DNA of 64,000 nucleotides from Deltaproteobacteria bacterium UBA2409 (lineage in GTDB: Bacteria; Bdellovibrionota_C; UBA2361; DDRT01), in NCBI GenBank assembly GCA_002343185.1, contig DDRT01000022.1, positions 43,232 through 107,231 of the forward strand, read 5' to 3'. The notes beneath the pieces are model-generated. The model did no database searches. It saw only the letters and a list, made by a program, of their open reading frames with translations, and was not told the origin of the DNA. Positions within the stretch are counted from its first letter, which is position 1; each line of letters opens with the position of its first letter. The position numbers were made by a program, and so were the translations under genes. Positions 9,901 through 17,904 of the stretch are shown here, in pieces.

Positions 9901-11179
9901 AAATAATTTAGTTTCACAAAATGCTGAGAGTCCAAATGCAGTTATGTGTGGTAGTGATATCTGCGCTTGCTATAGAGATACTGCTTCAAACTCGTTAGTT
10001 TTTGCAAAATTCTCAAATAATAGCTGGTCAAAAGAAACTGTTTCTCATAATTCAGGAAAATTCTGTGACATCGAAGCAAAAGGAGCAATCGTTCATCTTA
10101 GTAACTCATCAGAATTACTAGTTAGTGAAAAATCGACTCAATGGTCAACAGAAACCATCTCTACTTCAAATGTTCGCGAATTTCCATCAATCCATAGAGC
10201 AAACAATGGAAGCTTAAGAGTCTTAGCTCATATGGGGACTGAAACCTCCTATGATGGATCGGCTATATTGTTTGAAAAGTCCACCACCTGGACGCAAAAA
10301 ACTGTTGATTCCCCATATGCAGGAGGATTCCCTGCTATTTCTGAACTTTCTGATGGAAGTGAGCTTTACGCGAACAGATACCTAAGACACAGTGCACTCT
10401 TTGGATCAGCAAGCTTTGTTAGATTAACTAAGATTGAACCTTTTACTTACCCAATCTGGAAAATATTCAACGATAGAAACTACTGCACAGGAAATAGATA
10501 CTATAATCAATTAAGTGTTGCGAATGATGATACAATCTATCTAGCTTATCATTTCCAAATTGGTTGCAACGAGAATTTTGACGGCATAGTTCTTCATATT
10601 TCAGGAGCTGAGCCGACCCCTACACCTACAAACACACCTACTAACACCCCAAATCCATCACATACCTCGACCCCTAGTCCAACGCCTACAAGCACAAATA
10701 CCCCAACTGCCACTAGCACTCCGACTGCTACTCCTACTAGCACACCGACAGTTACATCCACCCCATCAGCACCTAAGTTTGCTCTAAGTGGTGAGTTTAA
10801 GTCTGCCTTAAATGGAAGAAAGCTTACAGCTGAAGAGAAAGATGAATTGTCCGAGGCCGGATTATTCGTAGTTGCAAGACGACTTGATGCAGAGGATGAA
10901 GTTTACTCAATAAAAGTTGATGATAGTTTTTCATATTCTATTTCAGTTCCTAAAGGGCAGTATTTAATCTATCCAGGAGCTCAGTTTGCAAAATTAAAAG
11001 TAGTTTCAGTACCAGCTAAATATACTCTAACTGTTGCCAGTGAGTTTACAGGTCTTCATTTTGCTGCAGTAACTTCAGATTTTGCTAAACAGCAGGGTGG
11101 TGCAGCAGCTCTAAAGAAAGGCTTAAAAGAGAAATTAAAAGGGAAGAAAAGGTACAAACCAAGGAGAGCTAAATCATGA
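6968..11179 (+). CDS. Giant secreted modular protein with Thr-Pro linkers
   Basis: A 1403-residue exported protein. The start ATG 6968 gives a good signal peptide (MGLIRKIVGLILFLGIAQAQ); a longer frame to 6914 lacks this logic. Residues about 20-675 are repeated Ig/carboxypeptidase-regulatory-like modules, e.g. ISGKAFDLDGTPLSGITIL, ISGFVFNADGTPMAGAQIL and LGGTVRDSIGLPIQGVSI. A first Thr-Pro linker spans about 678-789. A small CHCPPG...AHLRQHDHDYLGQC module (about 791-832) resembles CHxPPG modules of other secreted bacterial proteins. A second linker precedes a region (about 878-1214) of repeated HF/W-containing strands that looks like a beta-propeller. A third linker (about 1215-1268) and a basic tail (KGKKRYKPRRAKS) end it. 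The subtilase gene overlaps by 4 nt. Function is unknown; surface display or a secreted sensor/adhesin is inference. Confidence 0.8.
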   Translation: MGLIRKIVGLILFLGIAQAQTYTIKITDGNIGISGVQAFGTNGINEIPALFSDSSGTIKIDTSSLSSGTPTVALAKQGSGLKFSPSEIQLSLNSCPGYTCHVVGVLGDEESTIIQWRVRASDGTPIIGAPVNLGGNSCARATDNSGLVIFSSVKKSGSCSDTDSNPSNDNLHLVVNNPLGKVCTFTHSSPTSLCTNAVHPEGLTVANCQDGSIDPPTSTVEYEIRVKHFHSQSPLGGVTLDGNHNFGMARLTNSQGYYRFFASSLATYDVVPTLPGYAFSPSVLSIDPISCPKVGTRRICETKAIPTQTKASALIKAYIRDTTNKPLQGFSVDYNNRCSPLPRSDASGFVYLASTKQSSCDNNSFKLLASQSGCSVIGGDEINHCPTLYSNQVNITVACGLPPTEEFTISGKAFDLDGTPLSGITILKDGSWGATTNADGSYSISVPASKTVKIAPDHPLKAFDPKLIGFAGISKNFSNIHFNAVAPFETLSDNPDNPLCDAQPTYTISGFVFNADGTPMAGAQILNNHEQVAITNSEGAYTITVNTYTSNWITAENNNKKFDPAGYSLPKLVCDKQNINFKEVQKPSVLLGGTVRDSIGLPIQGVSIYLKVVSDGETQERTTTTNSEGYYLHTALQGSSFELSADFGNFTFTPDKRNGTADSSSYTNDFTSLQTIATPTPTPTNTLTPTLTPTATKTPTITPTATNTKTPTITPTYTNTATPTRTPTITPTSTVTPTPTKTATATVTPTPTNTATNSPTATASSTPTKTPTSTKTSTPTSTPSSTPTEEPHDWLCHCPPGLEGNNCISMRLPIPAIEAHLRQHDHDYLGQCSTPTATATKTSTPTNTPTNSPTASATPTPSNTATSTPTSTPTFKAGAPLPPFTEHKLDGKHGIGLSMVEMNKVAHFSHYGRDGTLKYTTHNGQNFNTETVLQNVYDIFSGYSSRTAVVVNDSVNIVFYDGVEKSVRHARKTSSGWTNNLVSQNAESPNAVMCGSDICACYRDTASNSLVFAKFSNNSWSKETVSHNSGKFCDIEAKGAIVHLSNSSELLVSEKSTQWSTETISTSNVREFPSIHRANNGSLRVLAHMGTETSYDGSAILFEKSTTWTQKTVDSPYAGGFPAISELSDGSELYANRYLRHSALFGSASFVRLTKIEPFTYPIWKIFNDRNYCTGNRYYNQLSVANDDTIYLAYHFQIGCNENFDGIVLHISGAEPTPTPTNTPTNTPNPSHTSTPSPTPTSTNTPTATSTPTATPTSTPTVTSTPSAPKFALSGEFKSALNGRKLTAEEKDELSEAGLFVVARRLDAEDEVYSIKVDDSFSYSISVPKGQYLIYPGAQFAKLKVVSVPAKYTLTVASEFTGLHFAAVTSDFAKQQGGAAALKKGLKEKLKGKKRYKPRRAKS

Positions 11180-13107
11180 GAATTTTAGTTTTGCTTATCT
11201 CAACTCTCGTGATTGCCGAAGAACGACAGTGTTTTTCTGGGCAATATATTCTCTCTGTAAGTAGTCTTAAATCTAAAGCAAAAAATGAACTTAAATCCGC
11301 TAAAGATATTCTTCCAATAAATACAATAGCTACTGAGTCTACAAGAGAAGCCATACTAATCGAAACTAATAACTCAGATGGCCAAACAGAAGAATTTAGT
11401 AGAGCCAACTTTTTGTGCAGATTCCTAAACGATAGAATCAGATCTGAAAAGCGAAGTAATAGAAATGGTCTTAGAAGATTTCCTGCTTCGTGCGAATGCA
11501 ATGAAGCAATTTCAATGTTAAATGTTCCAAATGATCAACATTATGGTCTTCTTTGGGGATTAAATCAGCAAGGCAATATTGATTCAAATGCAAAAGAAGC
11601 TTGGGGTCTTACTACAGGTTCAAAAAGTGTTGTAATTGGAGTCCTTGATACAGGGGTTGATTATACACACCCTGATATCTCTCCAAACATGTGGGCTAAC
11701 TCGCAAGAAATTGCTGGAAACGGAATTGATGATGATGGAAACGGTTATGTAGATGACATATACGGAATTAATGCGATTTCGAATTCCGGAAATCCTATGG
11801 ATGATCACGGGCACGGAACACATTGCGCTGGAACAATTGGGGCAAAAGGAAATAATGGGATTGGTGTTGTAGGAGTATCGTGGGAAGTTTCAATGGTAGG
11901 AGCAAAATTTCTTCCTAAAAACGGATATGGTTCATTAATGGACGCCGTTAAAGGACTAAATTATTTTGCTGATCTTAAACAATATAAAGGTGTTAATCTT
12001 GTAGCTTCAAACAATTCTTGGGGTGGTGGTGGATACTCAACTACTCTTTACAATGCAATTAAACGTCATAGAGATTTAGGTATCGTATTTGTTGCTGCAG
12101 CCGGGAACAGTTCCCAGAACGTAGATCTTTCTCCGTCTTATCCAGGTTCTTATAATCTATCAAACATTATTAATGTAGCTGCTCACGCTAGTAGTGGAAG
12201 CCTTGCAAGTTTTTCTAACTATGGGGCCAATACAGTTCACATATCAGCTCCGGGAGTCAGTATAGCTAGCACAGTTCAAAATGGTGGTTATTCATATATG
12301 CAAGGAACCTCAATGGCTGCTCCACATGTTTCAGGAGCGATTGCTCTTTTAGCTGCCTATAGACCAGGGCTTGATGCAACGATGTTAAAGGACACAATAT
12401 TAAACAATGCAACTAGCCTTGGATCACTCTCTGGCGCTGTTATAGGACAAAGAGCACTTAATGTTCATGCCGCACTTTTAAATGCACCGCAGGGCGTTCC
12501 AACTAATACTCCTACACCAATTGCCACTAGCACCCCAACCACTATACCTACCCCTCAACCTACAGCTACTGCAACCCCAACTCCTACTCCAATGAAGCCG
12601 TATGCTGGAATACAGGGAGTCATTTCAAGCTCCTCAGGGCAGGCTCTTTCAGGAATACAGGTAATGGTTCATAACATTGATACCAATGCTCAAGAGGTCA
12701 GATTCACTGATTCAAATGGAGGTTATTCACTCTCAGGGTTAAAAACTGGTCAGAGATATATTCTGTACCCATCTTCTAGTGGTCATTCTTTTAATCCAAG
12801 TCACTACGAAGTAACTTTGGTAGACGACATAGGAGTTAATTTCTTTAGAAATAATATTACTGGTTATTCTGTAAAGGTTCATCTTTTATCAAAAACGAAA
12901 AGACCGATACAGGGAAAACAGATTATAGGGCATCCAAATTTGGGCACGATTACAACAAATCATCTCGGACAGGCTTGGTTTCATGTTCCAATAGGAACAA
13001 ACTATAAGTTCACAGTGAACGACCCAACACTTCCACTTAAAGTTAATGAACTAACAGGCACAGTTCATGGTGATGTTGATCGTGTGTTTGTCACATTTAC
13101 TGATTAA
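11176..13107 (+). CDS. Secreted subtilisin-like serine protease (S8) with C-terminal repeat modules
   Basis: A 643-residue protease. The catalytic triad is visible: Asp158 in GVLDTGVDYTHPD, His213 in DDHGHGTHCAG, Ser379 in GTSMAAPHVSG, with the oxyanion Asn311 in AAAGNSS. A short hydrophobic N-terminus (MRILVLLISTLVIAEE) acts as signal, followed by a propeptide-like segment (about 20-115). An insertion with DDDGNGYVDD (about 185-195) looks like a calcium-binding loop common in this group. After the protease domain, a Thr-Pro linker (about 445-475) leads to two carboxypeptidase-regulatory-like modules. The ATG overlaps the stop of the preceding gene (ATGA), and both proteins share linker and module types, so they are probably co-expressed and act together outside the cell. 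Confidence 0.93.
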   Translation: MRILVLLISTLVIAEERQCFSGQYILSVSSLKSKAKNELKSAKDILPINTIATESTREAILIETNNSDGQTEEFSRANFLCRFLNDRIRSEKRSNRNGLRRFPASCECNEAISMLNVPNDQHYGLLWGLNQQGNIDSNAKEAWGLTTGSKSVVIGVLDTGVDYTHPDISPNMWANSQEIAGNGIDDDGNGYVDDIYGINAISNSGNPMDDHGHGTHCAGTIGAKGNNGIGVVGVSWEVSMVGAKFLPKNGYGSLMDAVKGLNYFADLKQYKGVNLVASNNSWGGGGYSTTLYNAIKRHRDLGIVFVAAAGNSSQNVDLSPSYPGSYNLSNIINVAAHASSGSLASFSNYGANTVHISAPGVSIASTVQNGGYSYMQGTSMAAPHVSGAIALLAAYRPGLDATMLKDTILNNATSLGSLSGAVIGQRALNVHAALLNAPQGVPTNTPTPIATSTPTTIPTPQPTATATPTPTPMKPYAGIQGVISSSSGQALSGIQVMVHNIDTNAQEVRFTDSNGGYSLSGLKTGQRYILYPSSSGHSFNPSHYEVTLVDDIGVNFFRNNITGYSVKVHLLSKTKRPIQGKQIIGHPNLGTITTNHLGQAWFHVPIGTNYKFTVNDPTLPLKVNELTGTVHGDVDRVFVTFTD

Positions 13108-13761
13108 CTAAAGATCCATTGCATACTTTTTAGGTTTTGCTCTGCTTATATAAACCCTAACATCTCCGCCAATTTCAACTGCTGGCTTTTCCCACAGATA
13201 TCTACTTTGAAATGTTCTATGTTGGAATGTTACTGGGCATTGAGCTTGTGCTTCCACCACCCAGGGGCTCTTATCATTAACCTTGAAGCTTTGTTTTTGA
13301 ATATTAGTTACTCTTGCTGAAACAGATAGACCACTAGACTTTAGTTCTTTGAGTCTTGTTTCATGACTGCTTCCAACTTTATTGATGAGCCAATAAATTA
13401 GAAGCATTATTGTACCAAGAAAAACAGTTAGAACTGATACAAAATAGAGAGAGAAAAAAGTACCCAAGCTTGGCTCGTGGGTTATGGGATCTAGAAACAC
13501 AGGTAGGGTTTCACCAACTTCAAACGGCGTTGGGCTTTGACTTATTGGATGAAGATACTCTCTAAAACCAACTTTTGGATCTTTGTATCTAATCTTTGGT
13601 TTATAAGTAGTAGAGTCACTTCCACTTACTGTTACAATCTCAATTACCTGCCCTTCAACTTTGATTGCAGTTTCTACCCACTTTGAATTCTTATCGTACC
13701 AATAGATTCCGAAACCGACTAAAAGCAATCCTACATACAGTAACCATCTGGCTTTTTTCAT
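13108..13761 (-). CDS. DUF3592-type membrane protein
   Basis: A 217-residue protein with a transmembrane helix near the N-terminus (ARWLLYVGLLLVGFGIYWY) and another around residues 100-128 (YFVSVLTVFLGTIMLLIYWLI). The stretch between them (GQVIEIVTV...YKPKIRYKDPKVGF...VGETLPVFLDPITHEPSLG) matches the beta-rich extracytoplasmic domain of DUF3592 proteins. A second such strand set follows the second helix. No catalytic motif is known. It converges with the subtilase with no gap. TATGAT (complement of 13770-13775) lies 8 nt before the ATG, fitting a leaderless start. Confidence 0.75.
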   Translation of the reverse strand: MKKARWLLYVGLLLVGFGIYWYDKNSKWVETAIKVEGQVIEIVTVSGSDSTTYKPKIRYKDPKVGFREYLHPISQSPTPFEVGETLPVFLDPITHEPSLGTFFSLYFVSVLTVFLGTIMLLIYWLINKVGSSHETRLKELKSSGLSVSARVTNIQKQSFKVNDKSPWVVEAQAQCPVTFQHRTFQSRYLWEKPAVEIGGDVRVYISRAKPKKYAMDL

Positions 13762-13816
13762 ACATGCCGATCATATCTACTTTACCGATTAGAGGTAATA
13801 TATCTATCGATAATGA

Positions 13817-13848
13817 TTGGGGGTCAGGCCTCCCGGCCTGACCCCCAA
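13817..13848. repeat. Palindromic repeat, family A, copy 1
   Basis: A perfect 14-bp stem TTGGGGGTCAGGCC / GGCCTGACCCCCAA with a TCCC loop. Flanking GATAATG and CATTATC extend the dyad. It lies between divergent genes (the DUF3592 gene and purK). Its core is identical to the copy at 51502-51539. Confidence 0.9.
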
Positions 13849-13877
13849 GACATTATCCATTACCCCCAAATATCTGC

Positions 13878-13890
13878 TATTCTACCCCCC
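13878..13890 (+). promoter_or_regulatory. Minus-10 hexamer abutting purK start
   Basis: TATTCT (13878-13883) is followed by seven bases (ACCCCCC) and then the purK ATG. There is no purine-rich ribosome binding site. This fits the leaderless pattern seen at many genes in the window. Confidence 0.5.
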
Positions 13891-15000
13891 ATGAAGCGGC
13901 TTGGAATCTTAGGTGGCGGTCAATTAGCGCAGATGCTTGCATTAGCCTCACTTAGAATGGGAATTAAAACCAGAGTTTATGCAGAGCCTGGTTCTGAGAG
14001 CGCAGCTTCTGTTTGCCCTGATACAGTTTATGGTGAGTACGCTGATGTAAAGTCACTTGGTATTTTTTTAGACTCTGTAGATGTAGCAATCTTTGAGAGC
14101 GAGTTTATTCCTACTAAGTACCTAAGGGATTTTAAAAATGTAGAGTTTCTTCCCTCACTAAATTGTATCGAGATACTTCAAAATAAGTTATCTCAAAAAA
14201 AATTAATAAGCGGACTCTCCTCCCCTAAATTTTTAGAATGCACTGAATCAAAAGAGATATTCCTTCAAAAATGTTCTGAAGAATTTAATGGAAAGTGTGT
14301 TCTTAAGTGGGCAACACTTGGGTATGACGGAAAGGGTGTAAAGATCTGTAGAACTAAGGATGAGATAATGAACTCATCTGATTTTTGCGACCAAGTATTA
14401 AAAAGAAATGGTGGTCTTTTTGCTGAAGAGTTAATTGAGTTTGAAAGAGAGCTTGCCTGTATTGGGGTTAGGGATAAAAACGGAGTTACTAAGACTTATC
14501 CAGTTGTTGTGAGCGAGCAGGATAACGGGATCTGCTCAAAAGTTTTTGGTCCAGCTGATGAAATAGGAGTGGCTAACACTACAACCAGCAGAGTTTCTGA
14601 GATTGTTAAAGAGATAGGCGAAAGAGCTGAGATTATCGGAGCTTTCGGGGTTGAGTTTTTTGAGAAGAACGGTGAGGTTTTTATCAATGAGATAGCACCT
14701 AGGGTTCATAACACCGGGCACTACACTCAGGACGCTGCTTTTACCTCACAGTTTGAAAATCATGTAAGAGCAGTTTTAGGATTACCTTTAGGATTAACCT
14801 TGGTTCATAGTTCATTTATTATGCTAAATATTTTGGGTGAGAAAGGAGAATTTAACTATCCAAAACTTTCTTCAAATTTTCACCTTCACTGGTATAATAA
14901 ATCAGAGCATAAACTAAGACGAAAGCTTGGCCATATTAACGGAACTGGCAAGATAGAAGATTTAAAGCGCGAAATAAGTGCTTTTAAGCTATTCAAATAG
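13891..15000 (+). CDS. purK: 5-(carboxyamino)imidazole ribonucleotide synthase
   Basis: PurK is an ATP-grasp enzyme that carboxylates AIR with bicarbonate and ATP to N5-CAIR in purine synthesis. The protein begins with the dinucleotide-like loop MKRLGILGGGQLAQMLALA, has the ATP-grasp segment VLKWATLGYDGKGVK and the metal/ATP site NEIAPRVHNTGHYTQDA. It is 369 residues long, the usual size. A longer frame to 13813 would translate the palindrome, so I reject it; the ATG at 13891 matches the family start. purE follows 41 nt downstream and provides the next step. Confidence 0.95.
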   Translation: MKRLGILGGGQLAQMLALASLRMGIKTRVYAEPGSESAASVCPDTVYGEYADVKSLGIFLDSVDVAIFESEFIPTKYLRDFKNVEFLPSLNCIEILQNKLSQKKLISGLSSPKFLECTESKEIFLQKCSEEFNGKCVLKWATLGYDGKGVKICRTKDEIMNSSDFCDQVLKRNGGLFAEELIEFERELACIGVRDKNGVTKTYPVVVSEQDNGICSKVFGPADEIGVANTTTSRVSEIVKEIGERAEIIGAFGVEFFEKNGEVFINEIAPRVHNTGHYTQDAAFTSQFENHVRAVLGLPLGLTLVHSSFIMLNILGEKGEFNYPKLSSNFHLHWYNKSEHKLRRKLGHINGTGKIEDLKREISAFKLFK

Positions 15001-15041
15001 GGTTCGGTTGAATCAGATTTTCTGATAAACTATTCAGTCTA

Positions 15042-15653
15042 ATGAAGAAAAAGAGTACTAGGCGAAAACCGACTGCTAGGGAGGATATTTCCGAACGCCT
15101 TAGATCTAAAATATCAAGTTCTAAGGTTGCGGTCATAATGGGTAGCGACTCAGATTACCCGATAATGGAAGGTGCTGTTTTGGCACTTAAAAGTTTTGGG
15201 ATTGTGCCGGAAGTATCTGTGGTCTCTGCACATCGTACACCAAAAGAGATGGTTGATTTTGCTGAAGGTGCAAGGGGTCGAGGCATTAGGGTAATTATTG
15301 CCGGTGCTGGAGGTGCTGCACATTTACCAGGTATGGTAGCGGCACTTACAGAGTTACCTGTAATTGGCGTTCCAGTTCCAGTTGGACATCTTCAAGGGGA
15401 GGACTCGTTATTATCGATTGTTCAGATGCCAAAGGGAGTCCCTGTTGCAACAGTAGCGATTGGCAATTCATACAATGCAGGGATCCTTGCAGCACAAATT
15501 TTAGGAGTTTTAGACTCTACTATACTTGACGAAGTCGCGCGGTATAAAAAAACTCTTCGAGCAGAAGTCATCCAAAAATCTAAGAGACTTGTTGAAAGGT
15601 CCACCTTAAGGAGAGCCGAGAAACGAAAGGCAAGTAAGTTCAGAAAGAGATGA
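15042..15653 (+). CDS. purE: N5-carboxyaminoimidazole ribonucleotide mutase
   Basis: PurE converts N5-CAIR to CAIR. It carries the class I PurE signatures GSDSDYPIM, SAHRTPKEM, and GAGGAAHLPGM. Compared with the usual 160-170 residues it has a basic N-terminal extension of about 28 residues (MKKKSTRRKPTAREDISERL) and a basic C-terminal tail (SKRLVERSTLRRAEKRKASKFRKR). The start ATG has TATTCA or TAAACT 5-10 nt upstream. Its 3' end overlaps the convergent membrane-protein gene by 14 nt. Confidence 0.94.
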   Translation: MKKKSTRRKPTAREDISERLRSKISSSKVAVIMGSDSDYPIMEGAVLALKSFGIVPEVSVVSAHRTPKEMVDFAEGARGRGIRVIIAGAGGAAHLPGMVAALTELPVIGVPVPVGHLQGEDSLLSIVQMPKGVPVATVAIGNSYNAGILAAQILGVLDSTILDEVARYKKTLRAEVIQKSKRLVERSTLRRAEKRKASKFRKR

Positions 15654-16725
15654 TTTTAGGCTTTACTATTGAAGACCTGATAGCCACAGCGTACATCATG
15701 CACATCACTATACTAAACCACCAAAAATGATGCTGAGCATTCAGCCAAAAATATGAAAAGAGAAATACCAACGCATGAAAACCTAGTAGCAACCATGCTC
15801 CGAAGTATCTAATCAACCTTGGGTAACAGATTAAAAGCACAGTCATATCAAAATACCAGGTAAATGGGCTTAGAATCAGGGATAAACATAGGAGCAAAGG
15901 AAGCATTGCTTCTAATTTTGCTCGTTTATGAATCGCTCCCAAAAAAATCGCTATTGGGACAAAAACATATAACCAAATTGATAGAGCAAAAGAGTATCCA
16001 AGATCAGGTTCACTTAATAAGAACTGTTCTCTGATCGAAGTAGTAATAGTTGCTGTTTTCCACTGCCAAGGTCTGAATATTATCTCAGACTTTGGTTGGT
16101 CTAACATCGCAATAAGCCAATTTTGTAGAATTCCAGGCCAGATATACAGCGTCAAGATAATCAAAGCAGATAAAGCCGCAATTCCCTTTATGATATAGCC
16201 AAATTGTCGTGTAGTTATGATCCACGAACCTAAGAAAGCACCAAGAATTAAAAAAATGTGTGGCTTCACACTAATTAAGCATAGGCTCAATCCAAAAAGC
16301 CAAGCTTTCTTTTGAACCAAGCCGTAAAACACTAGAATGGTTCCTAGCAAAAGAAACAAACCTAACTGCCCAAACTTAAGGCTATCAATTAAAGGAGGGA
16401 ACGAGGCGAGAACGATTATGAAAAGCACCCTTTCTAAGAATCCTGATATAATTGATTCCCCTCTTAGCAAAAGAAAAATTGAAATTGTTAAAATCCCGAT
16501 ATTTAGAACTGACCAAGCAATCTCTGAATACTTATAGTCCATCCATAAAATCGGAGATAAAAACAAAAGTAGCCAGGGCGGATTCCACATCATTACTGTT
16601 TCAATAGCACCCCTATCTCCAAAGTAACTCTGCTGAAAAGCATGCATAACTTCAGGTTGATAAGGATTAAGCCCTTCGGTTACTAACTGAAAAGCAGACC
16701 AATATTGGCGAAAGTCGATCATCAT
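15640..16725 (-). CDS. GT87-like (DUF2029) polytopic glycosyltransferase, N-terminus short
   Basis: A 361-residue membrane protein with about nine hydrophobic helices. Its N-terminal MIDFRQYWSAFQLVTEGLNPYQPE resembles the acidic first-loop motif (DFxxYxxAxxxxxxGxxPY) of the GT87 polyprenol-phosphate-dependent mannosyltransferases. The family normally has a transmembrane helix before this motif; here a TAG lies directly upstream of the first ATG, so that helix is absent. This may be a real difference, a frameshift or a decayed gene. The later sequence has the expected KPH (ISVKPHIF) and a long hydrophobic tail. It probably transfers a lipid-linked sugar to a cell-surface acceptor. No close operon partner is visible. 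Confidence 0.65.
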   Translation of the reverse strand: MMIDFRQYWSAFQLVTEGLNPYQPEVMHAFQQSYFGDRGAIETVMMWNPPWLLLFLSPILWMDYKYSEIAWSVLNIGILTISIFLLLRGESIISGFLERVLFIIVLASFPPLIDSLKFGQLGLFLLLGTILVFYGLVQKKAWLFGLSLCLISVKPHIFLILGAFLGSWIITTRQFGYIIKGIAALSALIILTLYIWPGILQNWLIAMLDQPKSEIIFRPWQWKTATITTSIREQFLLSEPDLGYSFALSIWLYVFVPIAIFLGAIHKRAKLEAMLPLLLCLSLILSPFTWYFDMTVLLICYPRLIRYFGAWLLLGFHALVFLFSYFWLNAQHHFWWFSIVMCMMYAVAIRSSIVKPKIISF

Positions 16726-16872
16726 TCTCTAATCTCTTGAGTGTTCTTAGGTACTATAAACCACTCAATTAATAATACGTAGAGGCTAACAGTTGAGTCT
16801 CGAGGAAAAATATAAGCACAAAGCCAAGTTTACCACTTGAAATACAAAGGTATTATCCTGTACTCGTAGTTA

Positions 16873-17904
16873 GTGACCCAAGTAGTAAACAGCTCATCAG
16901 TTATTTCAAACTATCTCGTTCTCAGGATATGGACTCTAATTCAAATTGTATCTGCAATACTTTGGATGCAAAATTTTAATAATCAATCTTTTGCCATAAT
17001 TCTTTTAGCGCCATCTCTTTTTTCCATTCTGATGATAAGAAATCTTATAAAAAATACTGATTTTAAATTAAACTATTTCGATTTTTCGATCATTGGATAC
17101 TTTTTTGTGCTCATAATTAGTCATTTATTTAATGGTCTCCCATACTCAACCCGCTTAGTTACTTGGATATTCATAGTCTCGAGCTGGTTCTTTTGTCGAA
17201 TCGCACAGAATAATTATAGTCATTCAAAACTTGATATATATTTAACCACCTTATTAATTTGCATCTTATCACTAATTATCGAAACCAATGACAATGTATT
17301 ATCGATCTCTCTAGCAGCTTTTATTGTTTTATTGAGCTCTAGACACTCTGATTTAGCAACTGCCATGCTGATCGTACTACTTTTTATCGCACAGTTCGTT
17401 TATGAAAATGACTCTTCTTTGATAGTTTTTCCACTTGCCTTGTCTATAGTGCTTGTAGGTCGAGCTAGAGCTCTCGCAATAATCCTTTTAATATGCTGTA
17501 CAATTTTTCTATATTCAAAACGGATCAACTATAATCTTCCCCTTGGAGAGCGAGATTCATTTTTAGTCCAATCAATTAGAGCATTTCAGGAATCTCCGGT
17601 AGTAGGAAGAGCCTCCTGCTCGACTTATTTTACTTCCATCCTTCCTAACGGCAAACTATTCTATCACCAACATGGGCACAATATTATCACAACCAACATA
17701 TGTGAAACTGGAAGCCTTGGCGTTTTTCCTCTCTTATTATTCCTGTATGCAATATTAACAACTTGGAGTTCAATGGTGTTTCACCAAAAATTTTTCTGGT
17801 CACTATTTGGAACTTGGTCTTTTTTTGATGACCCATTCAATTTTATACCTATAGTAGCTCTGACTGGTGCACTGCTTAACCTTTTTACTAACTTAAAAAA
17901 ATGA
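16873..17904 (+). CDS. O-antigen ligase/polymerase-like membrane protein
   Basis: A 343-residue polytopic protein with about ten hydrophobic segments. Near the C-terminus the segment HQHGHNIITTNICETGSLGV resembles the HNxxL...ExGxxG signature of the Wzy_C/O-antigen ligase family, which transfers or polymerises lipid-linked glycans in the periplasmic face of the membrane. The start is GTG 16873 with TACTCG ending 6 nt upstream. The stop overlaps the next gene's ATG by 4 nt, so the two membrane glycan proteins are coupled. The family is diverse and I cannot tell ligase from polymerase. Confidence 0.65.
   Translation: MTQVVNSSSVISNYLVLRIWTLIQIVSAILWMQNFNNQSFAIILLAPSLFSILMIRNLIKNTDFKLNYFDFSIIGYFFVLIISHLFNGLPYSTRLVTWIFIVSSWFFCRIAQNNYSHSKLDIYLTTLLICILSLIIETNDNVLSISLAAFIVLLSSRHSDLATAMLIVLLFIAQFVYENDSSLIVFPLALSIVLVGRARALAIILLICCTIFLYSKRINYNLPLGERDSFLVQSIRAFQESPVVGRASCSTYFTSILPNGKLFYHQHGHNIITTNICETGSLGVFPLLLFLYAILTTWSSMVFHQKFFWSLFGTWSFFDDPFNFIPIVALTGALLNLFTNLKK

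Noticed and set aside
13813..13890. N-terminal extension of purK over the palindrome
   Set aside because: The extended residues match no PurK and the in-frame sequence is the family-A repeat; ATG 13891 fits the family start.
16726..16872. Short upstream frame on the minus strand before the GT87-like gene
   Set aside because: It ends in a tandem stop at the gene start and shows no known domain; it may be noise or remnants of a frameshift.
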